Below are positions 16,752 through 24,592 of a stretch of DNA of 64,000 nt, piece by piece (position 1 is the first letter of the stretch; the number at the start of each line of letters is the position of its first letter). The notes under the pieces were generated by a model. That model saw only the letters and a list, made by a program, of their open reading frames with translations. It was not told the origin of the DNA and made no database searches. The stretch comes from Collinsella sp. AF08-23 (GTDB lineage: Bacteria > Actinomycetota > Coriobacteriia > Coriobacteriales > Coriobacteriaceae). Position numbers and translations under genes: made by a program. The stretch spans positions 248,001 through 312,000 of the forward strand of contig NZ_QUHV01000001.1 of the NCBI RefSeq assembly GCF_003479805.1, written 5' to 3'.

Positions 16752-16957
16752 TGTTCATATTTCAATTAAAGCGAACAACACAAATGAACGCAAATCGTTC
16801 ACAGAAACACAACTACCTTTCACCGGTCAAAACAGCACGTTCACGGGAAAAAATCCATTGATACCAATTAAAAACGATAAAAAAGAGCGCGTTGTAAAAA
16901 ACAATCCTTGACCAATAATCAAACATAGACGAACATAAATGAGCAGAACGAACATAA
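16752..16957. promoter_or_regulatory. Array of YGAACR half-sites between the DeoR pair and the sulfated-sugar PTS
   Basis: Seven copies of YGAACR or its complement occur here: 16752, 16772, 16785, 16796, 16838, 16930 and 16949. Two pair as TGAACG-N5-CGTTCA (16785-16801). ACGAACATAA is repeated exactly at 16929 and 16948, just before the EIIA gene. The stretch is AT-rich with TTGACC near 16909. Multiple direct and inverted half-sites are typical of DeoR-family control. Confidence 0.55.
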
Positions 16958-16981
16958 TATAACAACATGAAAGGACAGCAG

Positions 16982-17422
16982 ATGCGTATTGGCGTTATCC
17001 TCGCGAGCCACGGAGAGTTTGCACGCGCCGCCCTCGGCGCCGTTGAGATGATTGCCGGCAAGCAGGGCGACGTCGTGGCGCTTGGTCTCACCGCCGAGAA
17101 GAGCCTGGAGACCTTCGAGGCCGAGATGCGCGAGGCCTACGAGACGCTCAACGCCGAGTGCGACTTGGTCGTCACCCTGTGCGACATCTACGGCGGCACC
17201 CCGTTCAACGTGACCACCCGCGCCCTGCTCAACGGGATGGACATGGTCGCGTACACCGGCCTGTCGATGCCCGTGGTCGTCGAGCTCCTGTTGACCCGCG
17301 ATGGCCTCGAGTCCGCCGATGCCGTCCGCGCACAGATCACCGCCGCGCATGCCGGTGCCCAGCAGGAGATCAAGGCCCCTGTTCCAGTCGCTGAGGACGA
17401 TGGGGACGACCTCGATCTCTAA
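16982..17422 (+). CDS. PTS mannose-family EIIA subunit (second system)
   Basis: The 146-residue protein begins MRIGVILASHGEFA; His10 is the phosphorylation site. LCDIYGGTPFNVTTRAL is the second family motif. The start at 16982 is preceded by AAAGGA at 6 nt; an ATG five codons earlier has no site. It is the first gene of an EIIA-EIIB-EIIC-EIID operon that continues into two sulfatases. Substrate is inferred from those neighbours to be a sulfated amino sugar or uronide-linked sugar. Confidence 0.9.
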   Translation: MRIGVILASHGEFARAALGAVEMIAGKQGDVVALGLTAEKSLETFEAEMREAYETLNAECDLVVTLCDIYGGTPFNVTTRALLNGMDMVAYTGLSMPVVVELLLTRDGLESADAVRAQITAAHAGAQQEIKAPVPVAEDDGDDLDL

Positions 17423-17539
17423 CTCGCCCGCGATCGCCGCCACCGAGGGCGCGCGCCCGGCCCCCATTGGGTGGCGCCCCACGTGTTACGCCACTTGCTG
17501 GAAGCAATGAACATAAGTGCAAACGACAAGGAGAACATC

Positions 17540-18016
17540 ATGGCACTTAAGCTCGTCGACATTGATGACCGCCTGATTCACGGCCAGGTGGCCACGACTT
17601 GGATCCCGGACTTCGGCATCGAGTCCGCCATCATCGTCTCCGACAAGGTCGCCAATGACCCCGTTCAGAAGTCCGTGGCCGGCCTCGCCGCCCCCGACAT
17701 CAAGGTCTCCGTCTTCGGCGTCGACAAGTTCATCGACGTCCTGAAGAAGACGGAGCTCAAGAAGGCCACGATGGTCCTGTTCACCAACCCCATCGACGCC
17801 CTCAAGCTGCATGAGAACGGCCTGCCGTTCGATTACCTGAACGTCTCCGGCATGCGCTTCAACGATCAGCGCCATCGCCTGCACAAGAACATGTCCGTCA
17901 CCGCCGAGGAGAAGGCCGCTTTCGAGGAGCTCATCGGCTTGGGCGTCGAGTGCTGGATGCAGACGACCACGCGCGATTCCAAGGAGCCGGTGTCCGAGCT
18001 CCTCAAGAACTACTAA
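17540..18016 (+). CDS. PTS mannose-family EIIB subunit (second system)
   Basis: The 158-residue protein starts MALKLVDIDDRLIHGQVATTW, with His14 as the phosphate carrier. The rest follows the IIB fold, with VLFTNPIDALKLHENG and LNVSGMRFNDQRHRLHKN. AAGGAG precedes the ATG at 17540; two earlier in-frame ATGs lack one. D10 in the active loop replaces the Asn of the first system, one of several differences suggesting a different sugar. Confidence 0.9.
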   Translation: MALKLVDIDDRLIHGQVATTWIPDFGIESAIIVSDKVANDPVQKSVAGLAAPDIKVSVFGVDKFIDVLKKTELKKATMVLFTNPIDALKLHENGLPFDYLNVSGMRFNDQRHRLHKNMSVTAEEKAAFEELIGLGVECWMQTTTRDSKEPVSELLKNY

Positions 18017-18097
18017 GCCGGTAATCATCTCCGGGCATATGGGTCCGGAGTGTGCCCGCTGGATGCGTGCGGCGGGCGAATAGGGAAGGAGAGGCAT

Positions 18098-18907
18098 ATG
18101 CTTCAAGCACTTCTGCTCGCCATCTGGGCGGGTCTGTGCACCTGGGACCAGTTCGGTCCCCACCTGGGCTTCCGCAAGCCCCTGCTGGCGTCCGTCGGCG
18201 TCGGCATCATCCTCGGCGACATGACGACCGCCATCATGATCGGTGCGACCATGGAGCTCATGTGGCTCGGCGTCAACAACATCGGCGCCTATGTTCCGCC
18301 GGATGTCATCTCCGGCACCATCGTCGGTGCTGCCCTGGGCATCATGGGTGGCGGCGACACCGCCTCAGCCATCGCGCTCGCCGTCGCCATCGGTATCCCG
18401 ACCGCTACCCTCGTTCAGCAGCTGAACATCCTGGTCATGACCACCAACGTCTCCCTCGTCCACGGTGCTGACAAGGCCATCGAGTCCGGTAAGTTCAACG
18501 CTGTGAACAAGTTCTTCTGGACCGGCGCCCTCTGCTTCTTCCTGACGCGCGCCGTCCCGGTCTTCATCGCCACGGGCATCGGCTCCTTCGTGATCGAGGA
18601 CATCATGAACTTCCTGCAGAACCAGGTTCCGTGGGTCCTCTCCGGCTTCTCCACCGCCGGTGGCATGATGCCCGCCGTCGGTCTGGCCATGCTCCTCACC
18701 ATGATGATGAAGAAGAACATGTGGATCTTCCTGCTGCTCGGCTTTATCATGGCCGCCTTCCTCAACGTCCCGACCGTGGGCATCGCCCTGGCCGCCTGCG
18801 CCGCCGCCGGCGTGTGGGACGTCATTACCGAGGGCCAGAAGAACCAGCCCGCCCCTGCCGCCGCCCCTGCCGCCGGCTCCGATGATGACGAGGAGTACGA
18901 TCTCTAA
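18098..18907 (+). CDS. PTS mannose-family EIIC permease subunit (second system)
   Basis: The 269-residue membrane protein starts MLQALLLAIWAGLCTWDQFG and carries IGATMELMWLGVNNIGAYVPPD, the conserved sugar-binding loop of this family. The C-terminus ends with an Ala/Pro-rich linker and an acidic tail (SDDDEEYDL). GAAGGAGAGG precedes the ATG at 18098. It overlaps the EIID start by one base (TAATG), so the membrane subunits are coupled. Confidence 0.9.
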   Translation: MLQALLLAIWAGLCTWDQFGPHLGFRKPLLASVGVGIILGDMTTAIMIGATMELMWLGVNNIGAYVPPDVISGTIVGAALGIMGGGDTASAIALAVAIGIPTATLVQQLNILVMTTNVSLVHGADKAIESGKFNAVNKFFWTGALCFFLTRAVPVFIATGIGSFVIEDIMNFLQNQVPWVLSGFSTAGGMMPAVGLAMLLTMMMKKNMWIFLLLGFIMAAFLNVPTVGIALAACAAAGVWDVITEGQKNQPAPAAAPAAGSDDDEEYDL

Positions 18908-19737
18908 TGGGTAAGATCTCTAAGTCCACCCTGAACAAGGTGCTGCTGCGCACCCAGGGTTGCCAGTTCGCGCACAACTACGAGCGTATGCAGTCTCTGT
19001 CTCTGACCTACTGCTTCGCCCCCGTTCTCGAGGAGCTCTACAAGGACGCCCCCAAGGAGGAGCGCGTCAACGCGATGAAGCGCCACCTCGAGTACTTCAA
19101 CACCCACCCGCTCGCGATCCCCTTCATCCTCGGCATCACCGCCGCCCTGGAGGAGTCCACGGATGAGGACCAGAAGGACACCGTCGTCGGCATCAAGACC
19201 TCCCTCATGGGTCCCTTCGCCGGCCTGGGCGACTCCCTGCTGAACCTCACCTGGTTCCCGATCGCCGGCTCCATCGGCGCCTCCATGTGCGTCGACAACG
19301 GCTCCATCGTGGGTCCGCTCGTGATGTTCCTGCTCATCAACCTGCTGTACTGGCCGCTGAAGTACTTCGGCCTGCACAAGGGTTACGAGATGGGCATGGA
19401 GCTCGTCGAGAAGGCCGGCGTCCAGGTCTTCGACCGACTCGGCAACCTCGCCAACGTCCTGGGCGTCATGGTCACCGGCGGCCTGGTCGCCACGACCGTC
19501 AAGCTCAAGCTCGCCGTGCAGTTCGCCTTCGGTGAAGGCGATCCCCTGGTGCTCCAGGACCAGCTCGACAAGGTGCTGCCCTTCCTGCTGCCCGTCGTCC
19601 TGACGTTCATCTGCTATCGCCTGCTCAAGAAGGGCCAGGGCAAGAACTCCGCTCAGATCATCATCGGCCTGATCGTGTTCTCCCTCGTGTTCGCCGCCAT
19701 CGGCTTCTATTTCCCGGCGTTCAAGATCTTCGCCTAA
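18907..19737 (+). CDS. PTS mannose-family EIID subunit (second system)
   Basis: The 276-residue protein is of normal length for EIID. It has LRTQGCQFAHNYERMQSLSL at the N-terminus, EYFNTHPLAIPFILGI, SLMGPFAGLGDSLLNLTWFPI and the C-terminal QDQLDKVLPFLLPVVLT. It lacks the large insertion of the first system's EIID. A terminator follows, so the sulfatases downstream may be expressed by read-through or from a separate start. Confidence 0.92.
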   Translation: MGKISKSTLNKVLLRTQGCQFAHNYERMQSLSLTYCFAPVLEELYKDAPKEERVNAMKRHLEYFNTHPLAIPFILGITAALEESTDEDQKDTVVGIKTSLMGPFAGLGDSLLNLTWFPIAGSIGASMCVDNGSIVGPLVMFLLINLLYWPLKYFGLHKGYEMGMELVEKAGVQVFDRLGNLANVLGVMVTGGLVATTVKLKLAVQFAFGEGDPLVLQDQLDKVLPFLLPVVLTFICYRLLKKGQGKNSAQIIIGLIVFSLVFAAIGFYFPAFKIFA

Positions 19738-19767
19738 TCGCGAGCCCGCCCAAGGCCGATCGTTCGA

Positions 19768-19801
19768 GGCCCGCGACCCGCATACCGGGCGCGGGCCTTT
19801 T
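19768..19801 (+). terminator. Terminator between EIID and the first sulfatase
   Basis: GGCCCGCG (19768-19775) pairs with CGCGGGCC (19790-19797), followed by TTTT. It could set lower expression of the sulfatases than of the PTS. Confidence 0.7.
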
Positions 19802-19890
19802 CGACCGTCGGGGGCCGATGCCCGCCACGGGGCGGATGCCGAGCGGGTCCGCCGTCGATGGCGTGCCGCCCTCCAAATGAAAGGATCCCA

Positions 19891-21387
19891 ATGAGAACCG
19901 TTCTCGTGCTCATGGATACCCTGCGTCGCGACGTCCTGTCGTGCTACAACCCCACGACCGATGTCCAGACGCCCAACCTCGATGCCTTCGCGGGTCAGTC
20001 CTGCGTGTTCGACAACCACTGGATCGGCTCGGCGCCGTGCATGCCCGCCCGCCGCGACATCCTCACCGGCCGTTACAACTTCCTCGAGCGCCCCTGGGGT
20101 CCCATCGAGCCCTTCGACGTGACGCTGCCCGCATGCCTGCGCGCGAACGGCAACTTCTGCCACATCACCACCGACCACTGCCATTACCTGCGCACCGGTG
20201 GCGAGGGTTATCTGCAGGAGTTCAACACCTGGGACTACTACCGCGGCCAGGAGGGCGACCCGTGGGTCAGCCGCATCGACGAGCCGGGCAACATGCCCGA
20301 GACCTTCTACGGGCGCGTGCGCGAGCAGTATCAGAAGAACCGTCAGCTGTGGCCGAACGAGGAGGACATGCCGAGTCCCAAGACCTTCCAGTCCGCCTGC
20401 GACTGGATCGACGGAAACGCCGGGGCCGATGACTTCTTCCTCATGGTCGAGGCCTTCGATCCGCATGAGCCCTTCGACGTCCCGGACAAGTACATGGAGA
20501 TGTACGGCGGCACCGGCGGGCTCGACCGCGACTATTTCGAGATCCCCGAGTACAAGCGCGTCTCCGCCACCGACGTGAACCCCGAGGCGGAGGATTACCT
20601 GCAGCGCCGCTACAAGGCCCTGGTCACCATGACCGATCACTGGTTCGGCAAGCTCATCGACAAGCTCGCAGAGCGCGGTATGCTCGAGGACACCATGGTC
20701 ATGGTCACCACCGATCATGGCTACTTCCTGGGCGAGCGCGACTACATGGGCAAGAACTACATGCACCTGTACAACGAGCTCGCGCACCTGCCGTTCATCG
20801 TGCACTTCCCGGGCAACGCCCGCGCGGGCGAGCACGCCCATCAGCTCACGCAGGCCATCGACATCATGCCCACCGTGCTCGATGCCCATGGCTGCGAGAT
20901 TCCGGCGGATGTGTGCGGCGCCTCCCTGGTCCCGCTCATGACCGATCCCGACGCGCCCACGCGCGACTACGCCCTGTACGGTGTGCACGCCATGACCGTC
21001 AACGTCACCGACGGGCGCCACACCTACTTCCGCGCCCCGGTGCCCGGCAACCAGCCGTGCTTCGAGTACGCCGCGCTGCCGCACACCATCCGCAAGAAGA
21101 TGGGCTCGGATTGTCCGGAGGAGATCGAGTGCGGTCGCTATTTCAAGCGCACCAAGTACCCGCTGTTCAAGATTCCCTGCAGGAAGCCGGCTCAGATCGA
21201 GGGCGCTGCGCCCCTCGCCGAGGTTTCCGAGACCATGCTGTTCGATCTCGAAAGCGACTACGGCCAGGTGAACAACCTCGCCGGCAAGGGCGATCCGGCG
21301 GAGCAGCATATGATCGACCTGCTGCTGCGCGGCCTGGAGGAGCATGAGGCCCCCGCCGAGCAGAAGGTTCGTCTGGGGCTGGCGTAG
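19891..21387 (+). CDS. Sulfatase, Cys-type, cytoplasmic
   Basis: The 498-residue S1 family sulfatase begins MRTVLVLMDTLRRDVL, with metal-binding Asp in the first strand. It has the formylglycine motif CMPAR at Cys50 (SAPCMPARRDILTGR). TTDHGYFLGERDYMGKN is the second metal/sulfate site. There is no signal peptide, so it acts in the cytoplasm, which is uncommon for glycan sulfatases. It needs an anaerobic sulfatase-maturing radical SAM enzyme, not present in this window. Its place behind a PTS implies a sulfated, phosphorylated intracellular substrate. GAAAGGA precedes the ATG. Confidence 0.88.
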   Translation: MRTVLVLMDTLRRDVLSCYNPTTDVQTPNLDAFAGQSCVFDNHWIGSAPCMPARRDILTGRYNFLERPWGPIEPFDVTLPACLRANGNFCHITTDHCHYLRTGGEGYLQEFNTWDYYRGQEGDPWVSRIDEPGNMPETFYGRVREQYQKNRQLWPNEEDMPSPKTFQSACDWIDGNAGADDFFLMVEAFDPHEPFDVPDKYMEMYGGTGGLDRDYFEIPEYKRVSATDVNPEAEDYLQRRYKALVTMTDHWFGKLIDKLAERGMLEDTMVMVTTDHGYFLGERDYMGKNYMHLYNELAHLPFIVHFPGNARAGEHAHQLTQAIDIMPTVLDAHGCEIPADVCGASLVPLMTDPDAPTRDYALYGVHAMTVNVTDGRHTYFRAPVPGNQPCFEYAALPHTIRKKMGSDCPEEIECGRYFKRTKYPLFKIPCRKPAQIEGAAPLAEVSETMLFDLESDYGQVNNLAGKGDPAEQHMIDLLLRGLEEHEAPAEQKVRLGLA

Positions 21388-21468
21388 CCGGCTGGCCAAC
21401 CTGAAATGAAACGCATGCGCCCGAAACTGCCTTCGTTTTGGGCGCTTTCGTCAAGAGAGGAGACCCTC

Positions 21469-22947
21469 ATGGCACACAAGGGGCAGCGGCCCAATGTGTT
21501 GCTCATCATGTGCGATCAGATGAGGGGCGATTGCCTGGGTATAGACGGGCACCCGGATGTGAAGACGCCCTACCTCGATACGCTCGCCGCCGACGGCATG
21601 CTGTTTGAGAACGCCTACTCGGCGTGCCCGAGTTGTATTCCCGCCCGCGCCTCCCTCTTCACGGGTAGGACGCCCGCCGGCACGGGCCGCGTGGGATACA
21701 AGGACGGTGTCGCGTGGGAATACGATCATATGCTCGCGCAGGAGATGCGCGACGGCGGCTATCAGACGGCCGTGGTCGGCAAGATGCACGTGCATCCGCC
21801 GCGCCTCGGCTGCGGCTTCGAGTACATGCGCCTGCACGACGGCTACATCGGGCACTGCCGTAAGGCGAACCTGCCCTACTGGATGCACCAGAACGTCTCC
21901 GACGACTACATGCGCTTCCTCAAGGACGAGCTGGGTGAATTCGCCGACGTGAACGGAACCGGCGTGGAGAACAACTCGTGGATCACGCACCCGTGGGCAT
22001 ACGAGGAGCGCCTGCATCCCACCAACTGGGTGGTCGACGAGTCCATCCGCTTCCTCGAGACGCGCGATCGCACGCGCCCGTTCTTTCTCATGACGAGCTT
22101 CGTGCGGCCCCATCCGCCCTTCGACGCGCCGCAGACCTACTTCGACCTGTATCGCGATATGGAGTTGCGGGCCCCCGCCGTCGGCGACTGGGACGACGCG
22201 GGCGCTACCGAGCGCGACGGCATGATTTTGGACAGCGTGCATGGCTGTCGCGACGCCGAACTGCGTCGCGAGGCCATGGCGGGCTATTACGCCTGCATCA
22301 CGCATATGGACCACCAGATCGGCCGCCTCATCACCGCGTTGGAGAACGATGAGACCTACCACGACACCGTGGTCGTGTTCTGCTCCGATCATGGCGAGAT
22401 GCTGTTCGACCACAGCCTGTTCCGCAAGGTTTTACCCTATGAGGGCTCCACGCGCATCCCCTTCATCGTCCATGTGGGCAAAAACGTCGAGCTGGCGCCC
22501 GGCGAGCGCGTCTGCGGCGTGAGCGAGAGCGCTGTCGAGCTCATGGACCTCATGCCCACGATTCTCGAGGCGTGCGGGCTGTCCGTGCCCGAGGGCGTCG
22601 AGGGCTCATCGCTTCTGGGGGAGCTCACCGGGACCGCACCGCTCGACCGTGCTTGCCTGCACGGCGAGCACAGCGGCAGCCATGAGCAATCCAACCAGTG
22701 GATCGTGACCCCGCACGACAAGTACATCTGGTTCACCCAGACGGGCGTGGAGCAGTACTTCGACTTGGATGCCGATCCGCGCGAGTGCGTGAACCTCATC
22801 GACCGTCCGGAGTGCGCCGAGCGCATCGCCGAGCTCCGCGCGCTTTTGATCGAGGAGCTCTCCGGCCGCGAAGAGGGGTATGTTAAGGACGGTGAGTTGA
22901 GGGTCGGGTGCAAGCCCGCCGTCAATCTCGAACACCCTCGTCGCTAG
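21469..22947 (+). CDS. Sulfatase, Cys-type, cytoplasmic (second)
   Basis: The 492-residue S1 sulfatase has RPNVLLIMCDQMRGDCLG at the start, the CIPAR activation motif at Cys56 (CPSCIPARASLFTGR), VGKMHVHP, SFVRPHPPFDAP and VFCSDHGEMLFDH. It is only distantly similar to the preceding sulfatase, so the two probably attack different sulfate positions. No signal peptide is seen. AGAGGAG lies upstream of the ATG at 21469; an in-frame ATG at 21406 is weaker. It ends 15 bp before the next gene, in one operon with the exporter. Confidence 0.88.
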   Translation: MAHKGQRPNVLLIMCDQMRGDCLGIDGHPDVKTPYLDTLAADGMLFENAYSACPSCIPARASLFTGRTPAGTGRVGYKDGVAWEYDHMLAQEMRDGGYQTAVVGKMHVHPPRLGCGFEYMRLHDGYIGHCRKANLPYWMHQNVSDDYMRFLKDELGEFADVNGTGVENNSWITHPWAYEERLHPTNWVVDESIRFLETRDRTRPFFLMTSFVRPHPPFDAPQTYFDLYRDMELRAPAVGDWDDAGATERDGMILDSVHGCRDAELRREAMAGYYACITHMDHQIGRLITALENDETYHDTVVVFCSDHGEMLFDHSLFRKVLPYEGSTRIPFIVHVGKNVELAPGERVCGVSESAVELMDLMPTILEACGLSVPEGVEGSSLLGELTGTAPLDRACLHGEHSGSHEQSNQWIVTPHDKYIWFTQTGVEQYFDLDADPRECVNLIDRPECAERIAELRALLIEELSGREEGYVKDGELRVGCKPAVNLEHPRR

Positions 22948-22962
22948 CAGAAAGGCAAGAAC

Positions 22963-23571
22963 ATGGATATGAAGACGGTCGGCATCGTGGTCATGGTGGT
23001 TGCGCTCGCGTTTACCATCTACATGGAGGTGCAGAAGCGCGCCACCTTCGCCAAACTCGAGGCCTATCTGCGCGAGGGCGATCTGGAGAATTACCTGAAG
23101 GTCCTCGACCGTCCTCTCACCAACGTTTTGTATCCCAAGTACAACGTCCTGTTCATGCGCTTGAACGCGCTGCTCGCCATGGACGACGCCGAAAAGACGG
23201 CCGCCGTCATCCGCGAGATGGGGTCGCTCAAGATGAACGATGAGCAGAGGATCGCGCTCGCGGTCAAGGCCTTCACCTTCTACGTGGAGATCGAAGACGA
23301 ACTCCACGCGCGCGAGGTGCTGGAGTACCTCGAGGCCAATGGGGACGAGTCCATGGCCAAGGCGAACCGCCGCACCTACGACATCTTCCTCAAGGGTTCC
23401 CACGCCTACATCAATGAGATGGAGAGCGCCCTGTCCGACGCGAGCGGAGTCGAGGAAGCGCTGTTGTGCCAGATGCTCGCGATACAGTACGACAACAAGG
23501 GAGATAAGGACCGCTCCGCTTCGTATCGCGAGCGTGCGGAGCGCTCGCTCGACGCGGCCGTCTCCAAGTAA
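22963..23571 (+). CDS. Membrane-anchored helical-repeat protein of unknown function
   Basis: The 202-residue protein has one N-terminal membrane helix (residues 5-22, VGIVVMVVALAFTIYMEV) followed by an all-helical, acidic domain with a TPR-like rhythm (LREGDLENYLKVLD, NALLAMDDAEKTAAVIREM, ALAVKAFTFYVEIEDELHAREVLEYLE). I do not recognise a named family. It lies between the second sulfatase and the TauE-type exporter with tight spacing and good ribosome sites, so a role in the same sulfated-sugar process is likely. It might scaffold sulfatases at the membrane, but that is only an inference. Confidence 0.7.
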   Translation: MDMKTVGIVVMVVALAFTIYMEVQKRATFAKLEAYLREGDLENYLKVLDRPLTNVLYPKYNVLFMRLNALLAMDDAEKTAAVIREMGSLKMNDEQRIALAVKAFTFYVEIEDELHAREVLEYLEANGDESMAKANRRTYDIFLKGSHAYINEMESALSDASGVEEALLCQMLAIQYDNKGDKDRSASYRERAERSLDAAVSK

Positions 23572-23595
23572 CAGGGAAGGGTTCGAAAAGCCCGT

Positions 23596-24378
23596 ATGCT
23601 AGCGATCGTATTTGCCATTGCGTTCTTCGCCTCCACCATCGGCGCCATTTGCGGCATCGGCGGCGGCATCATCATCAAGCCTGCCATGGATGCCGTCGGC
23701 GCCGCGGACGTCGCGACCATCAACTTCCTATCCGGATGCACCGTGCTGTCGATGACGTGCTACTCGGTGATCAAATCGAAGGTCTCGGGGGACTCCAAGA
23801 TCGATCCGAAGATCGACACCCCGCTTGCCGTCGGCGCGGCTGCGGGCGGTTTGGCGGGGCGTCAGATGTTCTCCGCGGTCGCATCGTTCTTCGGCGACGC
23901 GAACATCGCCGGCGCCGTGCAGGCGGGAACGCTCATGCTCGTCACGGCGGGGACGCTGCTGTACACCTTGAACAAGGAAAAGATCGCCACCCGCAATGTC
24001 ACCGGAGTCATTCCCTGCATGGCCATCGGCCTGGTGCTGGGCATCTCCTCCTCCTTCCTGGGTATCGGCGGAGGGCCCATCAACCTCGTGGTCCTGTTTT
24101 ACTTCTTCACCATGAGCACCAAACGCGCGGCCCAAAGCTCGCTGTACATCATCTTGTTCTCGCAGGCCGCCAGCACGATCGCGGCGATTGCGGGCGGTGT
24201 GTCCAACCTCGACGTCGCATTGCTCGCGGGCATGGCCGCCTGCGGCATCCTCGGCGGCATCGCGGGTCGCGCCATGAACAAGCACATCGACGATGCCGCG
24301 GTGGACAAATTGTTCTGCGGCCTCATGGTTGCCATCATTTTGATCAGCGGTTTCAACGTGGTGCGATATTGCGGTTGA
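23596..24378 (+). CDS. TauE/SafE (TSUP) family anion exporter
   Basis: The 260-residue polytopic protein has the duplicated TSUP signature: GAICGIGGGIIIKPAMDA near residue 17 and SSSFLGIGGGPINLVVLF near residue 155. Eight hydrophobic stretches are visible. Family members export sulfite, sulfate, sulfoacetate or related anions. At the end of a sulfatase operon it most simply removes the sulfate released inside the cell. The ATG at 23596 has GGGAAGGG upstream. Confidence 0.85.
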   Translation: MLAIVFAIAFFASTIGAICGIGGGIIIKPAMDAVGAADVATINFLSGCTVLSMTCYSVIKSKVSGDSKIDPKIDTPLAVGAAAGGLAGRQMFSAVASFFGDANIAGAVQAGTLMLVTAGTLLYTLNKEKIATRNVTGVIPCMAIGLVLGISSSFLGIGGGPINLVVLFYFFTMSTKRAAQSSLYIILFSQAASTIAAIAGGVSNLDVALLAGMAACGILGGIAGRAMNKHIDDAAVDKLFCGLMVAIILISGFNVVRYCG

Positions 24379-24418
24379 TCTCGGGCCCCACTGACAATCA
24401 AATAGCTGAGCAGATTTG

Positions 24419-24443
24419 TGCGCACATGCTTTTCATGTGCGCA
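24419..24443 (+). terminator. Hairpin after the TSUP gene
   Basis: TGCGCACATG (24419-24428) pairs with CATGTGCGCA (24434-24443), followed by TATTTGT. Confidence 0.65.
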
Positions 24444-24514
24444 TATTTGTACATTACTGTGCATCATTGATATGAAGGACGAGCGTCTGCGCCGATGGAT
24501 ATCGGCGGAAACCA

Positions 24515-24553
24515 ATGCGCCCCCTGCGGCGGCGATGCCGACAGGGGGCGCAT
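24515..24553. terminator. Bidirectional terminator between TSUP and lacG
   Basis: ATGCGCCCCCTG (24515-24526) pairs perfectly with 24542-24553 across a 15-nt loop, between convergent genes. T-runs on both sides are short. Confidence 0.65.
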
Positions 24554-24592
24554 GCGTTTAATGATATGCGGCGCTAACAGGTGATTCGATGC

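Noticed and set aside
16840-16900. T-box or riboswitch before the second PTS
   Set aside because: Only AT-rich sequence and DeoR-like half-sites; no conserved riboswitch core.
18904-21399. Very long minus-strand ORF (831 codons)
   Set aside because: It is the antisense of EIID and sulfatase genes; open only because of GC-rich codon bias. Same for 35994-37952 and other antisense ORFs.
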